From: Bacteroidales bacterium | GTDB lineage: Bacteria > Bacteroidota > Bacteroidia > Bacteroidales > P3 | Direction of reading: 5' to 3' | Assembly: GCA_017522105.1 (NCBI GenBank) | Contig: JAFXAA010000003.1 | Coordinates: forward strand, 28,340-92,339 | Length of the DNA: 64,000 bases | The notes under the pieces: generated by a model | Databases searched by the model: none | The model's input: only the letters and a program-made list of their open reading frames with translations | Told to the model about the DNA's origin: nothing | Position numbers and translations under genes: made by a program | Shown here: piece by piece, positions 34,129-43,565 of the stretch | Layout: every line of letters begins with the position of its first letter | Numbering within the stretch: the first letter of the stretch is position 1

Positions 34129-35216
34129 GGTAATACGGCCCGGAACTTGTCCACCATGCGGTCGGCCGAGTAGTTCTCAACGAACATCTGGCGGCTGTAT
34201 GCGTTGAAGCGGGGGTGTGGCGTGGAGCAGAAGCCGTTGATGGCCCCCACGAATTCATCGGCCGTCAGGCAGCAGGCCCCCGCTTTGGCATAGTCCACTT
34301 CGTAGCCGCTCCAGGCCTCCGGCGTGCCTATGATGTTTTTGCCGTACATCATGCTCTCGCATGTCTTCACCTTCATGCCGCTGCCTTTGAAGATGGGCAG
34401 CACCATCAGGTCGGCCTCTTCGAAGACGGGAGCCAGGTCGGGGACATTACTCTGCACCTCAATGTCGCTGCGCAGCCACTCGGCATCCTTCAGCCTCTCC
34501 ATACCTTTGCCCACCACCAGCATGCGTATGTCAACCCTTGGCAGTACGTTCTTCACGAACCATTCAATGCCCTCCACATTGGCGGGGAAGTATGCGCCGA
34601 GGAAGACGCAAAGCGGCCGTTTGGCTACGTAGGCTGTTGGGTAGGTGTCGCGCTGGTAGGTGTCTACGAAGGCTATGGGAATCAGCTGGTCGGCATGTCT
34701 GCCGTAGCGGCGGAAGAACTCATCGTCGTCGCGTCTGCTGAGTGCTATGGTGCGGTCGGCATAGCGGCAGCTCCAGCGGTCGTTGCGGTCGGCGCAAGGC
34801 ACCACAAGCCACCGCATCGGGTTGAGCCTGTTGGAGTATTTGGCTGCGAAATAGACCGCTTCCACGTTGTGGAAGAAGCAGATTACGCGTCCTTTATAGC
34901 CACTTTCCTTCAGCTTCTTGGCCACGATGCCAAACACCGAGCGGTCCACAAAGACCACATCGTATACCGCGGCCTTCTCCACTATGGCTTTCACCCGCTG
35001 CGGTGTCAGGCCGAAGTAGTAGCCAAGCGGCATGTACATCACCCCTTGCAGGTACTCCCACGCCGTGCGGCGGTGTGCCTCGTCGTGGATGAAGTAGGTG
35101 TCCACGTTTTCTTCGCCGGCTATGCGGCACAGCACCGTTCGGTTCAGCTCGCTGGCTTTCTCACCGCCTTCGGGCACCCCGCGGGTCTTCTTGTATCTTA
35201 TGACCAGTATCCTCAT
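34125..35216 (-). CDS. glycosyltransferase, GT-B fold (GT4-like)
   Basis: 363 residues. The N-terminal ILVIRYKKTRGVPEGGEKASE and C-terminal Rossmann halves show YADRTIALSRRDDDEF, CVFLGAYFPANVEGIEWF, DLMVLPIFKGSGMKVKTCESM and YGKNIIGTPEAWSG, the GT4 nucleotide-sugar site (with E in KTCESM). It shares tail ends with licD (4-base overlap) and runs head-on toward it. It overlaps yfhO by 4 bases (ATGA) on the same strand. It probably builds the glycan that LicD decorates, but sugar and linkage are unknown. Confidence 0.87.
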   Translation of the reverse strand: MRILVIRYKKTRGVPEGGEKASELNRTVLCRIAGEENVDTYFIHDEAHRRTAWEYLQGVMYMPLGYYFGLTPQRVKAIVEKAAVYDVVFVDRSVFGIVAKKLKESGYKGRVICFFHNVEAVYFAAKYSNRLNPMRWLVVPCADRNDRWSCRYADRTIALSRRDDDEFFRRYGRHADQLIPIAFVDTYQRDTYPTAYVAKRPLCVFLGAYFPANVEGIEWFVKNVLPRVDIRMLVVGKGMERLKDAEWLRSDIEVQSNVPDLAPVFEEADLMVLPIFKGSGMKVKTCESMMYGKNIIGTPEAWSGYEVDYAKAGACCLTADEFVGAINGFCSTPHPRFNAYSRQMFVENYSADRMVDKFRAVLP

Positions 35217-37690
35217 GCTTCATTGCGCTTGCGGTAGTAGAGCACTATGCCGCCGCAGGCCAGCAGCACCAGCACCACAGAGCCGATGATTGTCACCGTG
35301 TCCATCCTGTGGTACAGCGGCGCCTCGTCCTTGAACTCAATCACGTGGTCGCCGGCCGGTATCACCATGGCGCGGAGGATGTAGTTGGCACGTATGTATT
35401 CAGCAGGCTTGCCGTCGATGTAGGCGCGCCAGTCGGGCTCATAGTACACCTCGCTGAACACAGCCAGACGTTCGCCGTTGGTGTGGCTGCGGTAGCGCAG
35501 GTGGTCTGGATTGTAGGGCTTCATGTGCTCCATTTCTATGCGGTCGGTGCTGTCCGTTCTCCATTGTGCACCTTCAAGCGCCCATTCCTCGCGGTTCACC
35601 ACCGCCGTTGTCGCCGGGTTGGTGGTGTTCAGCGCCAGTATCTCGCCATTGGCGTCGTCCACCCATTTCACGCTGTCCACCAGCCATGCGTTGCCCAGTG
35701 CCTCGGGATTGCGCATCACCTTGCCGTCCTGTCGCACCACATAGCGCGCGTTGAGCATGTTCAGCACCCCCGGGTTGATGTGTCGGCTCAGGTAGAAGTC
35801 GATGAGGTCCTGGTAGCGGCGCATCTTCACGGCGCTGTAGCCGCCCACCTGGTGGTGGAAGGCCGCCGGTTTGCTGTCGTTGAAGGTGTTGGTGGCCATG
35901 TTCAGCACGCGGTAGTCGCGGTCGCCGGCCTCTGCCGCCATCTCGTCGATGGTGTAGTCCCACTGGTCGGGCTTCAGTCTTACCTGCTGCTCGCTCACAT
36001 AGTTCTTGTCGTTCAGGTAGCGGCGGTCCACACCCCACAGGTCTACCAGCGTCAGCACTGCCAGTACCACGGCGAAGACAGCCGGTGCGTTCTTGCCCTT
36101 GCCCATCTTGTTCACATAGAGCCACAGCGCCGCAAAGGCCAGGACCACGAAGAGCAGCGACCGCCACGAGTCGCTTTGGAACAGCGCCTTGCGGTCTTGT
36201 ATGAAGATACCTTGTATCTGGCTCCACTGGCTGCCATACTGGCCTGCCATCTGGCGGTCGGCGGCACCACTGTAGCCGAAGCTGCCGCTCAACAAGAGCC
36301 CGACGAGGAGTATCGCCGCCGTCAGGCCGCCGCCGATATAGAGGGCTGCGTTCTTGCGCTTCTGCTCCACGTCGGCCGAGAAGAGTTCCTTCAGGCCCAG
36401 CACGGCCATCAGCACCGTCGCCACGTTGGCCAGCACCAAGCTCATGCTCGGCGTGCGGAACTTATTGTACAGGGGCATGTTGTTGAACAGCCACTCGTTG
36501 AGCCCCATAAAGTTGCGCCCCCACGACATCAGGATGGCCACCACTGTGGCAGCCAGCAGCCACCACCGTTCGGGCCCTTTGACCAGCATCAGACCCACGA
36601 AGAAGAGGAATATCACTATGGCTCCGAAATACACGGGGCCGCTGGTGAAGGGCTGCTCGCCCCAGTAGAGGGGCATCTGCTGTTGGTGGAAGGCTTTGTA
36701 GCTTGCGCTCTCGGTGCTCACGGGTTCGCTGCTGCCGCCGCCCGCGGCGCCCGGCACCAGCAGGGTGTAGGTCTCGCCGACGCCGTAGCTCCACGAGAAG
36801 GCGTAGTCTATGTCCAGGCCGCTCTTCTTGCCGCCTATCGAGGCGGGCTCGCCGTCATGGTACAGGTCTTCCGGCGTCACCGTGATGGCGTTGCCGCCGC
36901 GCATGGTGTATTTGGCATACTGCTGGCTGACCATCAGAGCACGGGCGTTGCAGGCGAAGGCCAGCGCGCAGCCCACGAGCAGGATGCCCAGGCCCCCGAA
37001 GAAGCGCGGCAGGCGCTTCTCCACGATGGCGTAGACGAAGTGCGCCAATCCCAGCAGCACAGCGCCTATGATGGTGTAGTAGGTTATCTGTATGTGGTTG
37101 AAGTTAAGCTGCAAGCCCAGCGCCAGCGTGAAGAGCAGACCTCCCCACAGCCAGTCGCCCCACTTCTTGTCCCCTTCCTTGGGGCGGCGCAGGCAGAGCA
37201 CCATGCCGGCCAGGATGGGGGCTGTCATGGCCAGGGCCCAGGCCTTGCTTATGTGGCCGGCTTCGACGATGATGATGTTGTAGCTCCCCAGGCCGAAGGC
37301 CAGGGCGCCCAGCAGCGCCAGCAGGGGCGAACAGCCCAGCGCCGCCAGCGCCACATAGAACCCCAGCAGGTAGAGGAAAAGCACGCCTATGCTGCGTCCC
37401 CAGCCGAGGGCCTCCAGGTTCGTCACTGCGCGCAGCGGGGCGAAGATGCTCTTCATCGGTGCGTTGCCGCCCACCTGGTAGACAGGCATGCCGCTGAACA
37501 TGGCACTGTTCCACAGCGCGTGGTCGCCGGTCTTCTCGTGGTAGTCCTTGGTCTCTTTCACCATGGCCTCGAACTTCTGTATGTCGCCCTGGTACACCAC
37601 TTTGCCGCTAAGCACCGGCGAAAAGTACACCATTGCCACCGCCAGCATGACGACGATGAGGCCTGCATGAATCCAAAAAGTCTTCTTCAT
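35213..37690 (-). CDS. YfhO family membrane protein
   Basis: 825 residues with about 12 membrane helices. The N-terminal FSPVLSGKVVYQGDI...HALWNSAMFSGMPVYQ is characteristic of Bacteroidota YfhO. A long extracytoplasmic C-terminal part (YRVLNMATNTFNDSKPAAFHH, GGYSAVKMRRYQDL, SEVYYEPDWRAYIDG) precedes a last helix (IGSVVLVLLACGGIVLYY). YfhO proteins are thought to be lipid-linked-sugar glycosyltransferases for lipoteichoic-acid or glycan side chains, which fits the LicD and GT4 neighbours. The mechanism is not established. Confidence 0.87.
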   Translation of the reverse strand: MKKTFWIHAGLIVVMLAVAMVYFSPVLSGKVVYQGDIQKFEAMVKETKDYHEKTGDHALWNSAMFSGMPVYQVGGNAPMKSIFAPLRAVTNLEALGWGRSIGVLFLYLLGFYVALAALGCSPLLALLGALAFGLGSYNIIIVEAGHISKAWALAMTAPILAGMVLCLRRPKEGDKKWGDWLWGGLLFTLALGLQLNFNHIQITYYTIIGAVLLGLAHFVYAIVEKRLPRFFGGLGILLVGCALAFACNARALMVSQQYAKYTMRGGNAITVTPEDLYHDGEPASIGGKKSGLDIDYAFSWSYGVGETYTLLVPGAAGGGSSEPVSTESASYKAFHQQQMPLYWGEQPFTSGPVYFGAIVIFLFFVGLMLVKGPERWWLLAATVVAILMSWGRNFMGLNEWLFNNMPLYNKFRTPSMSLVLANVATVLMAVLGLKELFSADVEQKRKNAALYIGGGLTAAILLVGLLLSGSFGYSGAADRQMAGQYGSQWSQIQGIFIQDRKALFQSDSWRSLLFVVLAFAALWLYVNKMGKGKNAPAVFAVVLAVLTLVDLWGVDRRYLNDKNYVSEQQVRLKPDQWDYTIDEMAAEAGDRDYRVLNMATNTFNDSKPAAFHHQVGGYSAVKMRRYQDLIDFYLSRHINPGVLNMLNARYVVRQDGKVMRNPEALGNAWLVDSVKWVDDANGEILALNTTNPATTAVVNREEWALEGAQWRTDSTDRIEMEHMKPYNPDHLRYRSHTNGERLAVFSEVYYEPDWRAYIDGKPAEYIRANYILRAMVIPAGDHVIEFKDEAPLYHRMDTVTIIGSVVLVLLACGGIVLYYRKRNEA

Positions 37691-37723
37691 TGGTATGATC
37701 TCTTGATTCTTAATTCTTAGTTT

Positions 37724-39712
37724 TTAACTTTTCACCGTTGGGTACTCCACCCTCACGTGGTAGATGCTCATCATCTTGGCCTTCAAAATGGCGCGTATGC
37801 GCGCTATGTCGCCGTAGGTCAGTGGGCTGTTGTCCAGCTGCCCCGCCTTTATCTTGTCGTCGATGAGCTTGTCTATCAGCGCGTCCGTGGCCTCCTTGGT
37901 GTGCGCCTTGAGGCTGCGGCAGGCCGCCTCCACGGTGTCCACAATCATCACCACCGCCGTCTCGCGGCTGAAGGGGCACGGGCCGTGGTAGCGGAAGAGG
38001 CTCGTGTCGAAGTCGCCGTCGGGGTGCAGTTCCAGCTCCTTGGCGTAGAAGTAGCCTGTGAAGGTGGTGCCGTGGTGTGTGCGTATGAAGTCCTGCACCT
38101 CGGCAGGCAGGTGGTATTTGCGTGCCAGCGCGAGGCCGTCGGTGACGTGGCTGGTGATGATGCGTGCGCTCTCGGCGTAGTCCAGCTCCTCGTGCGGGTT
38201 GAACCCCGAAGTCTGGTTCTCGGTGAAGTAGAACGGGTTGCACACCTTGCCGATGTCGTGGTAGAGGGCTCCCACCTTGGCCAGCAGGGCGTTGCCGCCA
38301 ATCTCGCCCACCAGGTCTTCGGCTATGTTGGCCACCTGCATCGAGTGCTGGAAGGTGCCGGGGGCGCGGCGCGAGAGCTCGCGCAGGGCCTTGTGGCTCG
38401 TGCTGCTGAGCTCCATGAGCGTCAGGCTGGTGGTGATGCCGAAGAACTTCTCGAAGAGGTATATCAGCGGGTAGGCCAGCAGCGTCAGCAGGGCGTTGAG
38501 GAAGAACATCAGGAAGCGGTCGGCGGTGATGGCGTTCAGGTTGGTGTCCTGGCTGAGCACGCCGGCCACATAGATGAACGAGTAGCTGGCGAAGATCACC
38601 AGCGCCAGCACGAAGAACTGGCTGCGCCGTTCAAGGTCGCGCACGGCGATGATGCTCATCATGCCCGTCACCAGCTGGTAGAAGATGAACTCGAAGGCGT
38701 TGGGCACCAGGTTGGCCAGTATGATGACCGTCGTCAGGTGTATGTAGAGGGCCACGCGCATGTCGAAGAAGACGCGCATCAGGATGGGCACTATGCACAT
38801 CGGCACCAGCAGCACCCAGTCGGGGTTCACCCTCACCACCAGGGCCTCGATGGCCGACATCAGGAGTATGAGCAGCATGACGAAGGTCACCTTGCGGTTG
38901 TCCTCCAGGATGGGGTGTCGCGTGTTCTTGAGGAACATGTAGAGGGCCGTGAAGGCTATGATGGCCAGCAGCAGCTGGCCTCCCATCTGGCCCCAGAGGC
39001 TGAACGAGTCGCTGAAGCGGCGGTCGTTCTCGGCTTCGAGGCTGCGTATTATCTGGGCCTTCTCCTCGCTCACCTCCTCGCCCTTGCTCACTATGTGGTC
39101 GCCCGCCATGACCATCTGGCTGCTGTAGCTTATCTGCGACAGACGGCTTTCAAGCTCCAGGGCCGTGCGTGCCGCGTCGGGCACCAGGCTCGGCGCCAGC
39201 ACGCTGTCGCGCAGCAGCCCCGCGTCGAGGTCGGCCGGGCTCACGAAGTCGCTCCCCTTGTGCATGCTGCCCATGTTGCCTTCGAGCACCACCACCGTGC
39301 GTCCGTCGAGGCTCGCCACCCCCTCGGGCAGCGCTATGTAGCCTATGCCGTAGATGCAGTCGGCCTGCCGCCGCAGGGCGCGCCGGGCGGCGGCCCCGAG
39401 GCCTCTGTGCCCCTCCTCGATGCGCTGCAGCGCCGTGGCGTGCGCCGTGGAGTCCACGCGGTAGTACAGGATGGCCTTCTGCCGTTCGGCCTCCTCCTCG
39501 CGCTGCATCTCGTCGGCCGACTTGAGCACCGCAAAGTCGTAGGGCGCCACCAGGTCGGCCTCGCGCCACACGGCCCCCACCTTGTAGTCGTAGTGCACTC
39601 CGTGGCGCGTGTGCGGAAAAATGACGACAATGGCCACCGCCGTCACAAGCATCACTAATATCTTGTATAGCAGTGGTAAACGTTTCACCGTCGCAGTCAA
39701 AATGTTACTCAT
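37724..39712 (-). CDS. 7TM-HD family phosphodiesterase (PgpH/YqfF-like)
   Basis: 662 residues. An N-terminal helix and extracytoplasmic 7TMR-HDED domain to about residue 245 precede seven membrane helices (LLLAIIAFTALYMFL ... FLMFFLNALLTLLAYPLIY), then a cytoplasmic HD domain with HSMQVANIAE and the metal motif HDIGK (LYHDIGKVCNPFYF). In Firmicutes this family hydrolyses c-di-AMP. The same role is expected here but not shown. A 34-base gap separates it from yfhO; a promoter lies at 39733-39740. Confidence 0.9.
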   Translation of the reverse strand: MSNILTATVKRLPLLYKILVMLVTAVAIVVIFPHTRHGVHYDYKVGAVWREADLVAPYDFAVLKSADEMQREEEAERQKAILYYRVDSTAHATALQRIEEGHRGLGAAARRALRRQADCIYGIGYIALPEGVASLDGRTVVVLEGNMGSMHKGSDFVSPADLDAGLLRDSVLAPSLVPDAARTALELESRLSQISYSSQMVMAGDHIVSKGEEVSEEKAQIIRSLEAENDRRFSDSFSLWGQMGGQLLLAIIAFTALYMFLKNTRHPILEDNRKVTFVMLLILLMSAIEALVVRVNPDWVLLVPMCIVPILMRVFFDMRVALYIHLTTVIILANLVPNAFEFIFYQLVTGMMSIIAVRDLERRSQFFVLALVIFASYSFIYVAGVLSQDTNLNAITADRFLMFFLNALLTLLAYPLIYLFEKFFGITTSLTLMELSSTSHKALRELSRRAPGTFQHSMQVANIAEDLVGEIGGNALLAKVGALYHDIGKVCNPFYFTENQTSGFNPHEELDYAESARIITSHVTDGLALARKYHLPAEVQDFIRTHHGTTFTGYFYAKELELHPDGDFDTSLFRYHGPCPFSRETAVVMIVDTVEAACRSLKAHTKEATDALIDKLIDDKIKAGQLDNSPLTYGDIARIRAILKAKMMSIYHVRVEYPTVKS

Positions 39713-39732
39713 GGTTCTCCATATATGGGCTG

Positions 39733-39740
39733 CAAAGATA
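39733..39740 (-). promoter_or_regulatory. -7 element of the 7TM-HD gene
   Basis: TATCTTTG on the minus strand, 20 bases before the start codon. Confidence 0.6.
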
Positions 39741-39835
39741 CAACTTTTTCACGACATGGGTGAAAAAATATTGTTTCCGCGCCCGCGAGCCGCTGTTCTG
39801 CCGCTGCCCCCACGGAGCCGGTACGGAGCCCCTAC

Positions 39836-39967
39836 GGCCGTTCTTCCGCCGAGGGGCGTAGTTCCGTCGTCTCCGCGACGGCCGTTCTTCCGCCGAGGGG
39901 CGTAGTTCCGTCGGCTCCGCGACGGCCGTTCTTCCGCCGAGAGGCGTAGTTCCGTCGGCTCCGCGAC
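39836..39967. repeat. 44-bp tandem repeat, three units
   Basis: Units start at 39836, 39880 and 39924 with GGCCGTTCTTCCGCCGAG and end CTCCGCGAC. They differ by only one or two bases. They lie between divergent genes, next to the 31-bp inverted repeat. Confidence 0.9.
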
Positions 39968-39972
39968 GGCAC

Positions 39973-40039
39973 TTCTTCAGTAGTTCTTCAGTAGTTCTTC
40001 AGTCAAACACTGAAGAACTACTGAAGAACTACTGAAGAA
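39973..40039. repeat. 31-bp inverted repeat, copy 1 (loop CAAAC)
   Basis: Arms made of 11-base units (TTCTTCAGTAG) pair over 31 bases around the loop CAAAC at 40004-40008. One more ACTGAAGAACT unit and GCCGTAGGGACTCCGTAGGG follow. The second copy is at 56918-56984. No T run follows, so it is not a standard terminator. Confidence 0.9.
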
Positions 40040-40180
40040 CTACTGAAGAACTGCCGTAGGGACTCCGTAGGGGCTCCGGGGCGGAGGCGTCGGGGAGAAC
40101 TTTTTTTTTGCGTCCACACAATAAAAAGCGCTGTGCTGTGTTATATGTAAAATTGAAAATAACAAATAAAACAGTATAAG

Positions 40181-40933
40181 ATGAAGAAAATCTTTGCAAT
40201 GGCAGCTGCGCTGCTGCTCACCGCCAGCATGGTGGACGCCCAGAACTCGTTCAAGGGCATCGTGAAGTACAAGGTGGAGTCGACGGGCCAGGTGGCCATG
40301 ACAATCCCCGAGGAGGCCGCGACGGCCGAAATCAAGGTGTCCGGCGACGACATGTTCACCAAGAGCGCCATTTTCATGAGCTCGCCATTCGCGGAATGTG
40401 TGCTGGTGCAGAACCTCACCATGACGCGCTGTGAGAACTACGGTCCCCTGCTGAGCTACCTGCGCAGCAACGGGTCGGAGTTCGATTACCAGGGCGACGG
40501 CAAGCTGATCATCAAGAACACCGCCAAGGCTGACGCTTTCGACAGCCTTGAGATTGTGGACAAGGAGCCGGGGCACTTCTACCTGGAGTACACCAGCGAG
40601 ACGAAGCAGATCGCCGGCGTGACGGCCAAGAAGATGGTGCGCCACATGTATGACGAGGAAGGCACGGACCACCCCACGGAGATGTGGATCAGCGACGAGA
40701 TAGGGCCGCGTGTCAACATCCTCTTCGACGGCATCAAGGGCATGCCGCTGCAGTGCACCGTCGACGCCGGCGAGGGCAAGGCCATCACCTACACCGCCAC
40801 GGAGGTGGTGAAGGGCAAGGTGAAGGAAGCCGACTTCCTGCTGCCCGACGGCTACGACACCCTCAGCGAGGAGGAACTCGAAACCCTCGGCACCCAGCTG
40901 CAGGAAGAGCTGGAGCTGCTGCAGGAGGAGTAG
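40181..40933 (+). CDS. secreted protein of unknown function (DUF4412-like)
   Basis: 250 residues with signal peptide MKKIFAMAAALLLTASMVDAQ. The mature part begins FKGIVKYKVESTGQ and includes YLEYTSETKQIAGVTAKKMVRHMY and EMWISDEIGPRVNILFDGIKGMPLQC. This pattern, a beta-rich domain with an IAGxxAKK turn, recalls DUF4412/GLPGLI-type Bacteroidota proteins. The C terminus is an acidic helix of Glu and Leu. It lies 40 bases before ftsK; the gap is filled by a heptamer array. Function unknown. Confidence 0.65.
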   Translation: MKKIFAMAAALLLTASMVDAQNSFKGIVKYKVESTGQVAMTIPEEAATAEIKVSGDDMFTKSAIFMSSPFAECVLVQNLTMTRCENYGPLLSYLRSNGSEFDYQGDGKLIIKNTAKADAFDSLEIVDKEPGHFYLEYTSETKQIAGVTAKKMVRHMYDEEGTDHPTEMWISDEIGPRVNILFDGIKGMPLQCTVDAGEGKAITYTATEVVKGKVKEADFLLPDGYDTLSEEELETLGTQLQEELELLQEE

Positions 40934-40936
40934 TAT

Positions 40937-40973
40937 CAGAGTTAAGAGTTAGGAGTTAAGAGTTAGGAGTCGA
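40937..40973. repeat. 7-base array directly before ftsK
   Basis: GAGTTAA GAGTTAG GAGTTAA GAGTTAG GAGTCGA runs up to the GTG start of ftsK. Confidence 0.85.
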
Positions 40974-43565
40974 GTGGGCAAGGGTAAGAAGAATACGAAA
41001 GGCAAGGGCAAGGCTGCCGCGGGCAAGAGCCGCGCGGCGGCTTTCGGCGCATTCCTGCGGAGCCAGCGCTTCGCGCACATCCGCGGGGCGGTCTACGTGC
41101 TGTTCTCAATCTTCCTGGTCATAGCCATGACGGGCTTCTATGTCACCGACGCCCGCGGCGGCTGGACGGGAAGCCTCGGCAAGGGGGTGGCGGAGTTCTT
41201 TGCCGTCAACCTCTTCGGCATTGGCAGCCTGGGCTTCGCGCTGCTCTTTTTCGTCTACGGCATGAGGCTGTGGGGCGTGGTGGTGATGCCGTGGTGGAAG
41301 ACCTTCGGCTGCACGCTGTTCTGGATGCTTTGGTGCTCGCTGACGTTGGGCTACATAGGCGGTGCGTGGGTCAAGAGCGAAGGCTTCGAGAACTACGCGG
41401 GCATTGGACTGCTCATGGCCGAGCCGCTGCACAGGCTCATGGGCTGGTGGACGCTGGTGGTGCTGCTTTTCCTGGCGGTGCTCTTCCTCGTGCTGGTGCA
41501 CAAGATGGAGCTGCCCAAGGTAGACATCAAGGGCTTGGCCAAAAAGGTGGAGCACGAGCTTGAGACCGTGGCCACCGACGACGGCGCCGGACAGGGCAAT
41601 GCCGCCGCCGTGCGCCAGGAGGCCGCCGCTGTGGCGCCAGCGCCGCGCGAGGATGTGCAGGACGATGAGGACGAGGGTGCCGACTTCGACGAGGAGGCCA
41701 TGGCCCTCTTCCACAGCCACAACGAGCCGCAACCGGCCGACATGCCAGTGGACGACGAGCCTGCCTTCAGCATAGACGACGAGTTCGCCCGCATCAACGC
41801 CAGGGCGATGGAAGCGGAAAGTGGAGAGCGGAAAGTGGAAAGTGGAGAGTTGGAAGTGGAGAGTGGAGAGCGGAAAGTGGAAAACGGAGATGGGGGTGTG
41901 AGCTTCACCATCGAGGGGCTTGACGAAGAGTCTGCCCCTGCCGACGGCACCGCTGGTGCCGCCGAGGAGTCTGCCGCCACTGACGGCGAGCTGCTGGACG
42001 AGAACGGCGAGCCCCTGGCCGAAGACGACTACCGCCGCCACATAGGCCTCGACGAGCCCTACGACCCGCACCTCGACTTGAGCGACTTTGTGATGCCCGA
42101 CACCGGCATCCTCGAAGACTGGGAGGCGTCGAACACGCGCGTCACCAAAGAGGAGCTGGTGGCCAACAAAGACCGCATCGTGCAGACCCTGAAGGACTAC
42201 GGCATAGAGATCACCGAGATAGCGGCCACGCCTGGTCCCACGGTGACCCTCTACAAGATTAAGCCCGCCGCGGGTGTGCGCATCAGCAAGATAAAGAACC
42301 TGGAGGACGACATAGCCCTGAGCCTTGCCGCCCTCGGCATACGCATCATAGCCCCCATACCGGGCGAGAGCAACGTGGGCATCGAGGTGCCCAATGCCAA
42401 GCCGCAGATCGTGGCCATGAAGACCATGCTGGAGAGCGAGGCCTTCCAGAAGGCCAAGGACAAGATGGAGCTGCCCATAGCCTTCGGCAAGACCATCAGC
42501 AACGAGTGTTTCGTCACCGACCTGGCCAAGATGCCGCACCTGCTCATGGCCGGTGCCACGGGTACCGGTAAGAGCGTGGGCCTCAACGCCGTGCTGGCGA
42601 GCCTGCTCTACACCAAGCATCCTTCGGAGCTGAAGCTGGTGCTTGTGGACCCGAAGAAGGTGGAGTTCAGCCTCTACTCTGCCTTGGAGCGCCACTACCT
42701 GGCCAAGATGCCAGACGAGGAAGAGGCCGTCATCACCGACGTCAAGAAGGTGGTGCGCACGCTGAACAGCCTCTGCATAGAGATGGACAGCCGCTACGAC
42801 CTGCTAAAACAGGCCAAGGTGAGGAAGATAACGGAATACAACGAGAAGTTCTGCAAGCGGATGCTGAGCCCCGCCAACGGGCACCGCTACCTGCCGTATA
42901 TAGTGGTGGTCATCGACGAGTTCGGCGACCTCATCATGACGGCCGGCAAGGAGGTGGAGCTGCCGATAGCGCGACTGGCACAGTTGGCGCGCGCCGTGGG
43001 CATACACCTCATCATAGCCACCCAGCGTCCGACGACCAACATCATCACCGGCACCATAAAGGCCAACTTCCCTGCGCGTGTGGCGTTCCGCGTCACCAGC
43101 GGCATAGACAGCAAAACCATCCTCGACACCGGCGGCGCCCAGCAGCTCATAGGGCGTGGCGACATGCTCATCTCGCTGGCCGGCAAGGACATGATACGTC
43201 TGCAGTGCGCCCTTATCGACACGCCGGAGATTGAGAAACTCGTCAAGTTCATAGGCGACCAGCGCGGCTATCCCGACGGCTTCGAGCTGCCTGAGTACCT
43301 GGACGAGAACGAGGAACCCAACAAGGAGTTCGACGCCAAGAGCAAAGACGAGTTCTTCAACGACGCGGCGCGCCTGGTGGTGGCGTCGCAGTTCGGCAGC
43401 ACCTCGCTGCTGCAGCGCAAGCTGCAACTCGGCTACAACCGCGCCGGACGCATAATAGACCAGCTGGAGGCCGCAGGCATCGTGGGCCCCAGCAACGGCA
43501 GCAAGCCCCGCGACGTGCTGATACACGACGAGGTGAGCCTCGAAGAATTATTGAAAACCCTATGA
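40974..43565 (+). CDS. ftsK: DNA translocase FtsK/SpoIIIE
   Basis: 863 residues from a GTG at 40974. Four membrane helices (about 25-170) anchor it at the division site. A long acidic linker (about 190-370) leads to the motor: Walker A GATGTGKSVGLNA, Walker B VVVIDEFGDLIM, and ATQRPTTNIITG. The C-terminal gamma winged helix (QFGSTSLLQRKLQLGYNRAGRIIDQLE) reads DNA polarity. It pumps and resolves chromosome dimers at division. Inside the linker, residues about 281-306 (SGERKVESGELEVESGERKV) are a translated 7-base array, tolerated because linkers are unstructured. Its stop overlaps the next gene (ATGA). Confidence 0.96.
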   Translation: MGKGKKNTKGKGKAAAGKSRAAAFGAFLRSQRFAHIRGAVYVLFSIFLVIAMTGFYVTDARGGWTGSLGKGVAEFFAVNLFGIGSLGFALLFFVYGMRLWGVVVMPWWKTFGCTLFWMLWCSLTLGYIGGAWVKSEGFENYAGIGLLMAEPLHRLMGWWTLVVLLFLAVLFLVLVHKMELPKVDIKGLAKKVEHELETVATDDGAGQGNAAAVRQEAAAVAPAPREDVQDDEDEGADFDEEAMALFHSHNEPQPADMPVDDEPAFSIDDEFARINARAMEAESGERKVESGELEVESGERKVENGDGGVSFTIEGLDEESAPADGTAGAAEESAATDGELLDENGEPLAEDDYRRHIGLDEPYDPHLDLSDFVMPDTGILEDWEASNTRVTKEELVANKDRIVQTLKDYGIEITEIAATPGPTVTLYKIKPAAGVRISKIKNLEDDIALSLAALGIRIIAPIPGESNVGIEVPNAKPQIVAMKTMLESEAFQKAKDKMELPIAFGKTISNECFVTDLAKMPHLLMAGATGTGKSVGLNAVLASLLYTKHPSELKLVLVDPKKVEFSLYSALERHYLAKMPDEEEAVITDVKKVVRTLNSLCIEMDSRYDLLKQAKVRKITEYNEKFCKRMLSPANGHRYLPYIVVVIDEFGDLIMTAGKEVELPIARLAQLARAVGIHLIIATQRPTTNIITGTIKANFPARVAFRVTSGIDSKTILDTGGAQQLIGRGDMLISLAGKDMIRLQCALIDTPEIEKLVKFIGDQRGYPDGFELPEYLDENEEPNKEFDAKSKDEFFNDAARLVVASQFGSTSLLQRKLQLGYNRAGRIIDQLEAAGIVGPSNGSKPRDVLIHDEVSLEELLKTL
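41815..41892. repeat. 7-base array inside ftsK
   Basis: Eleven units in phase: GAAAGTG GAGAGCG GAAAGTG GAAAGTG GAGAGTT GGAAGTG GAGAGTG GAGAGCG GAAAGTG GAAAACG GAGATGG. Read in the ftsK frame they give an ESGERKVESGE-type stretch. Confidence 0.85.

Noticed and set aside
35309-37720. 803-codon plus-strand frame opposite yfhO
   Set aside because: His/Gln/Val-rich antisense shadow; yfhO has clear membrane helices and family sequence.
37757-39658. 633-codon plus-strand frame opposite the 7TM-HD gene
   Set aside because: Antisense shadow; HDIGK and the membrane helices are on the minus strand.
39973-40039. Inverted repeat as a transcription terminator
   Set aside because: No T run on either side, and it lies between divergent start codons rather than at a gene end.
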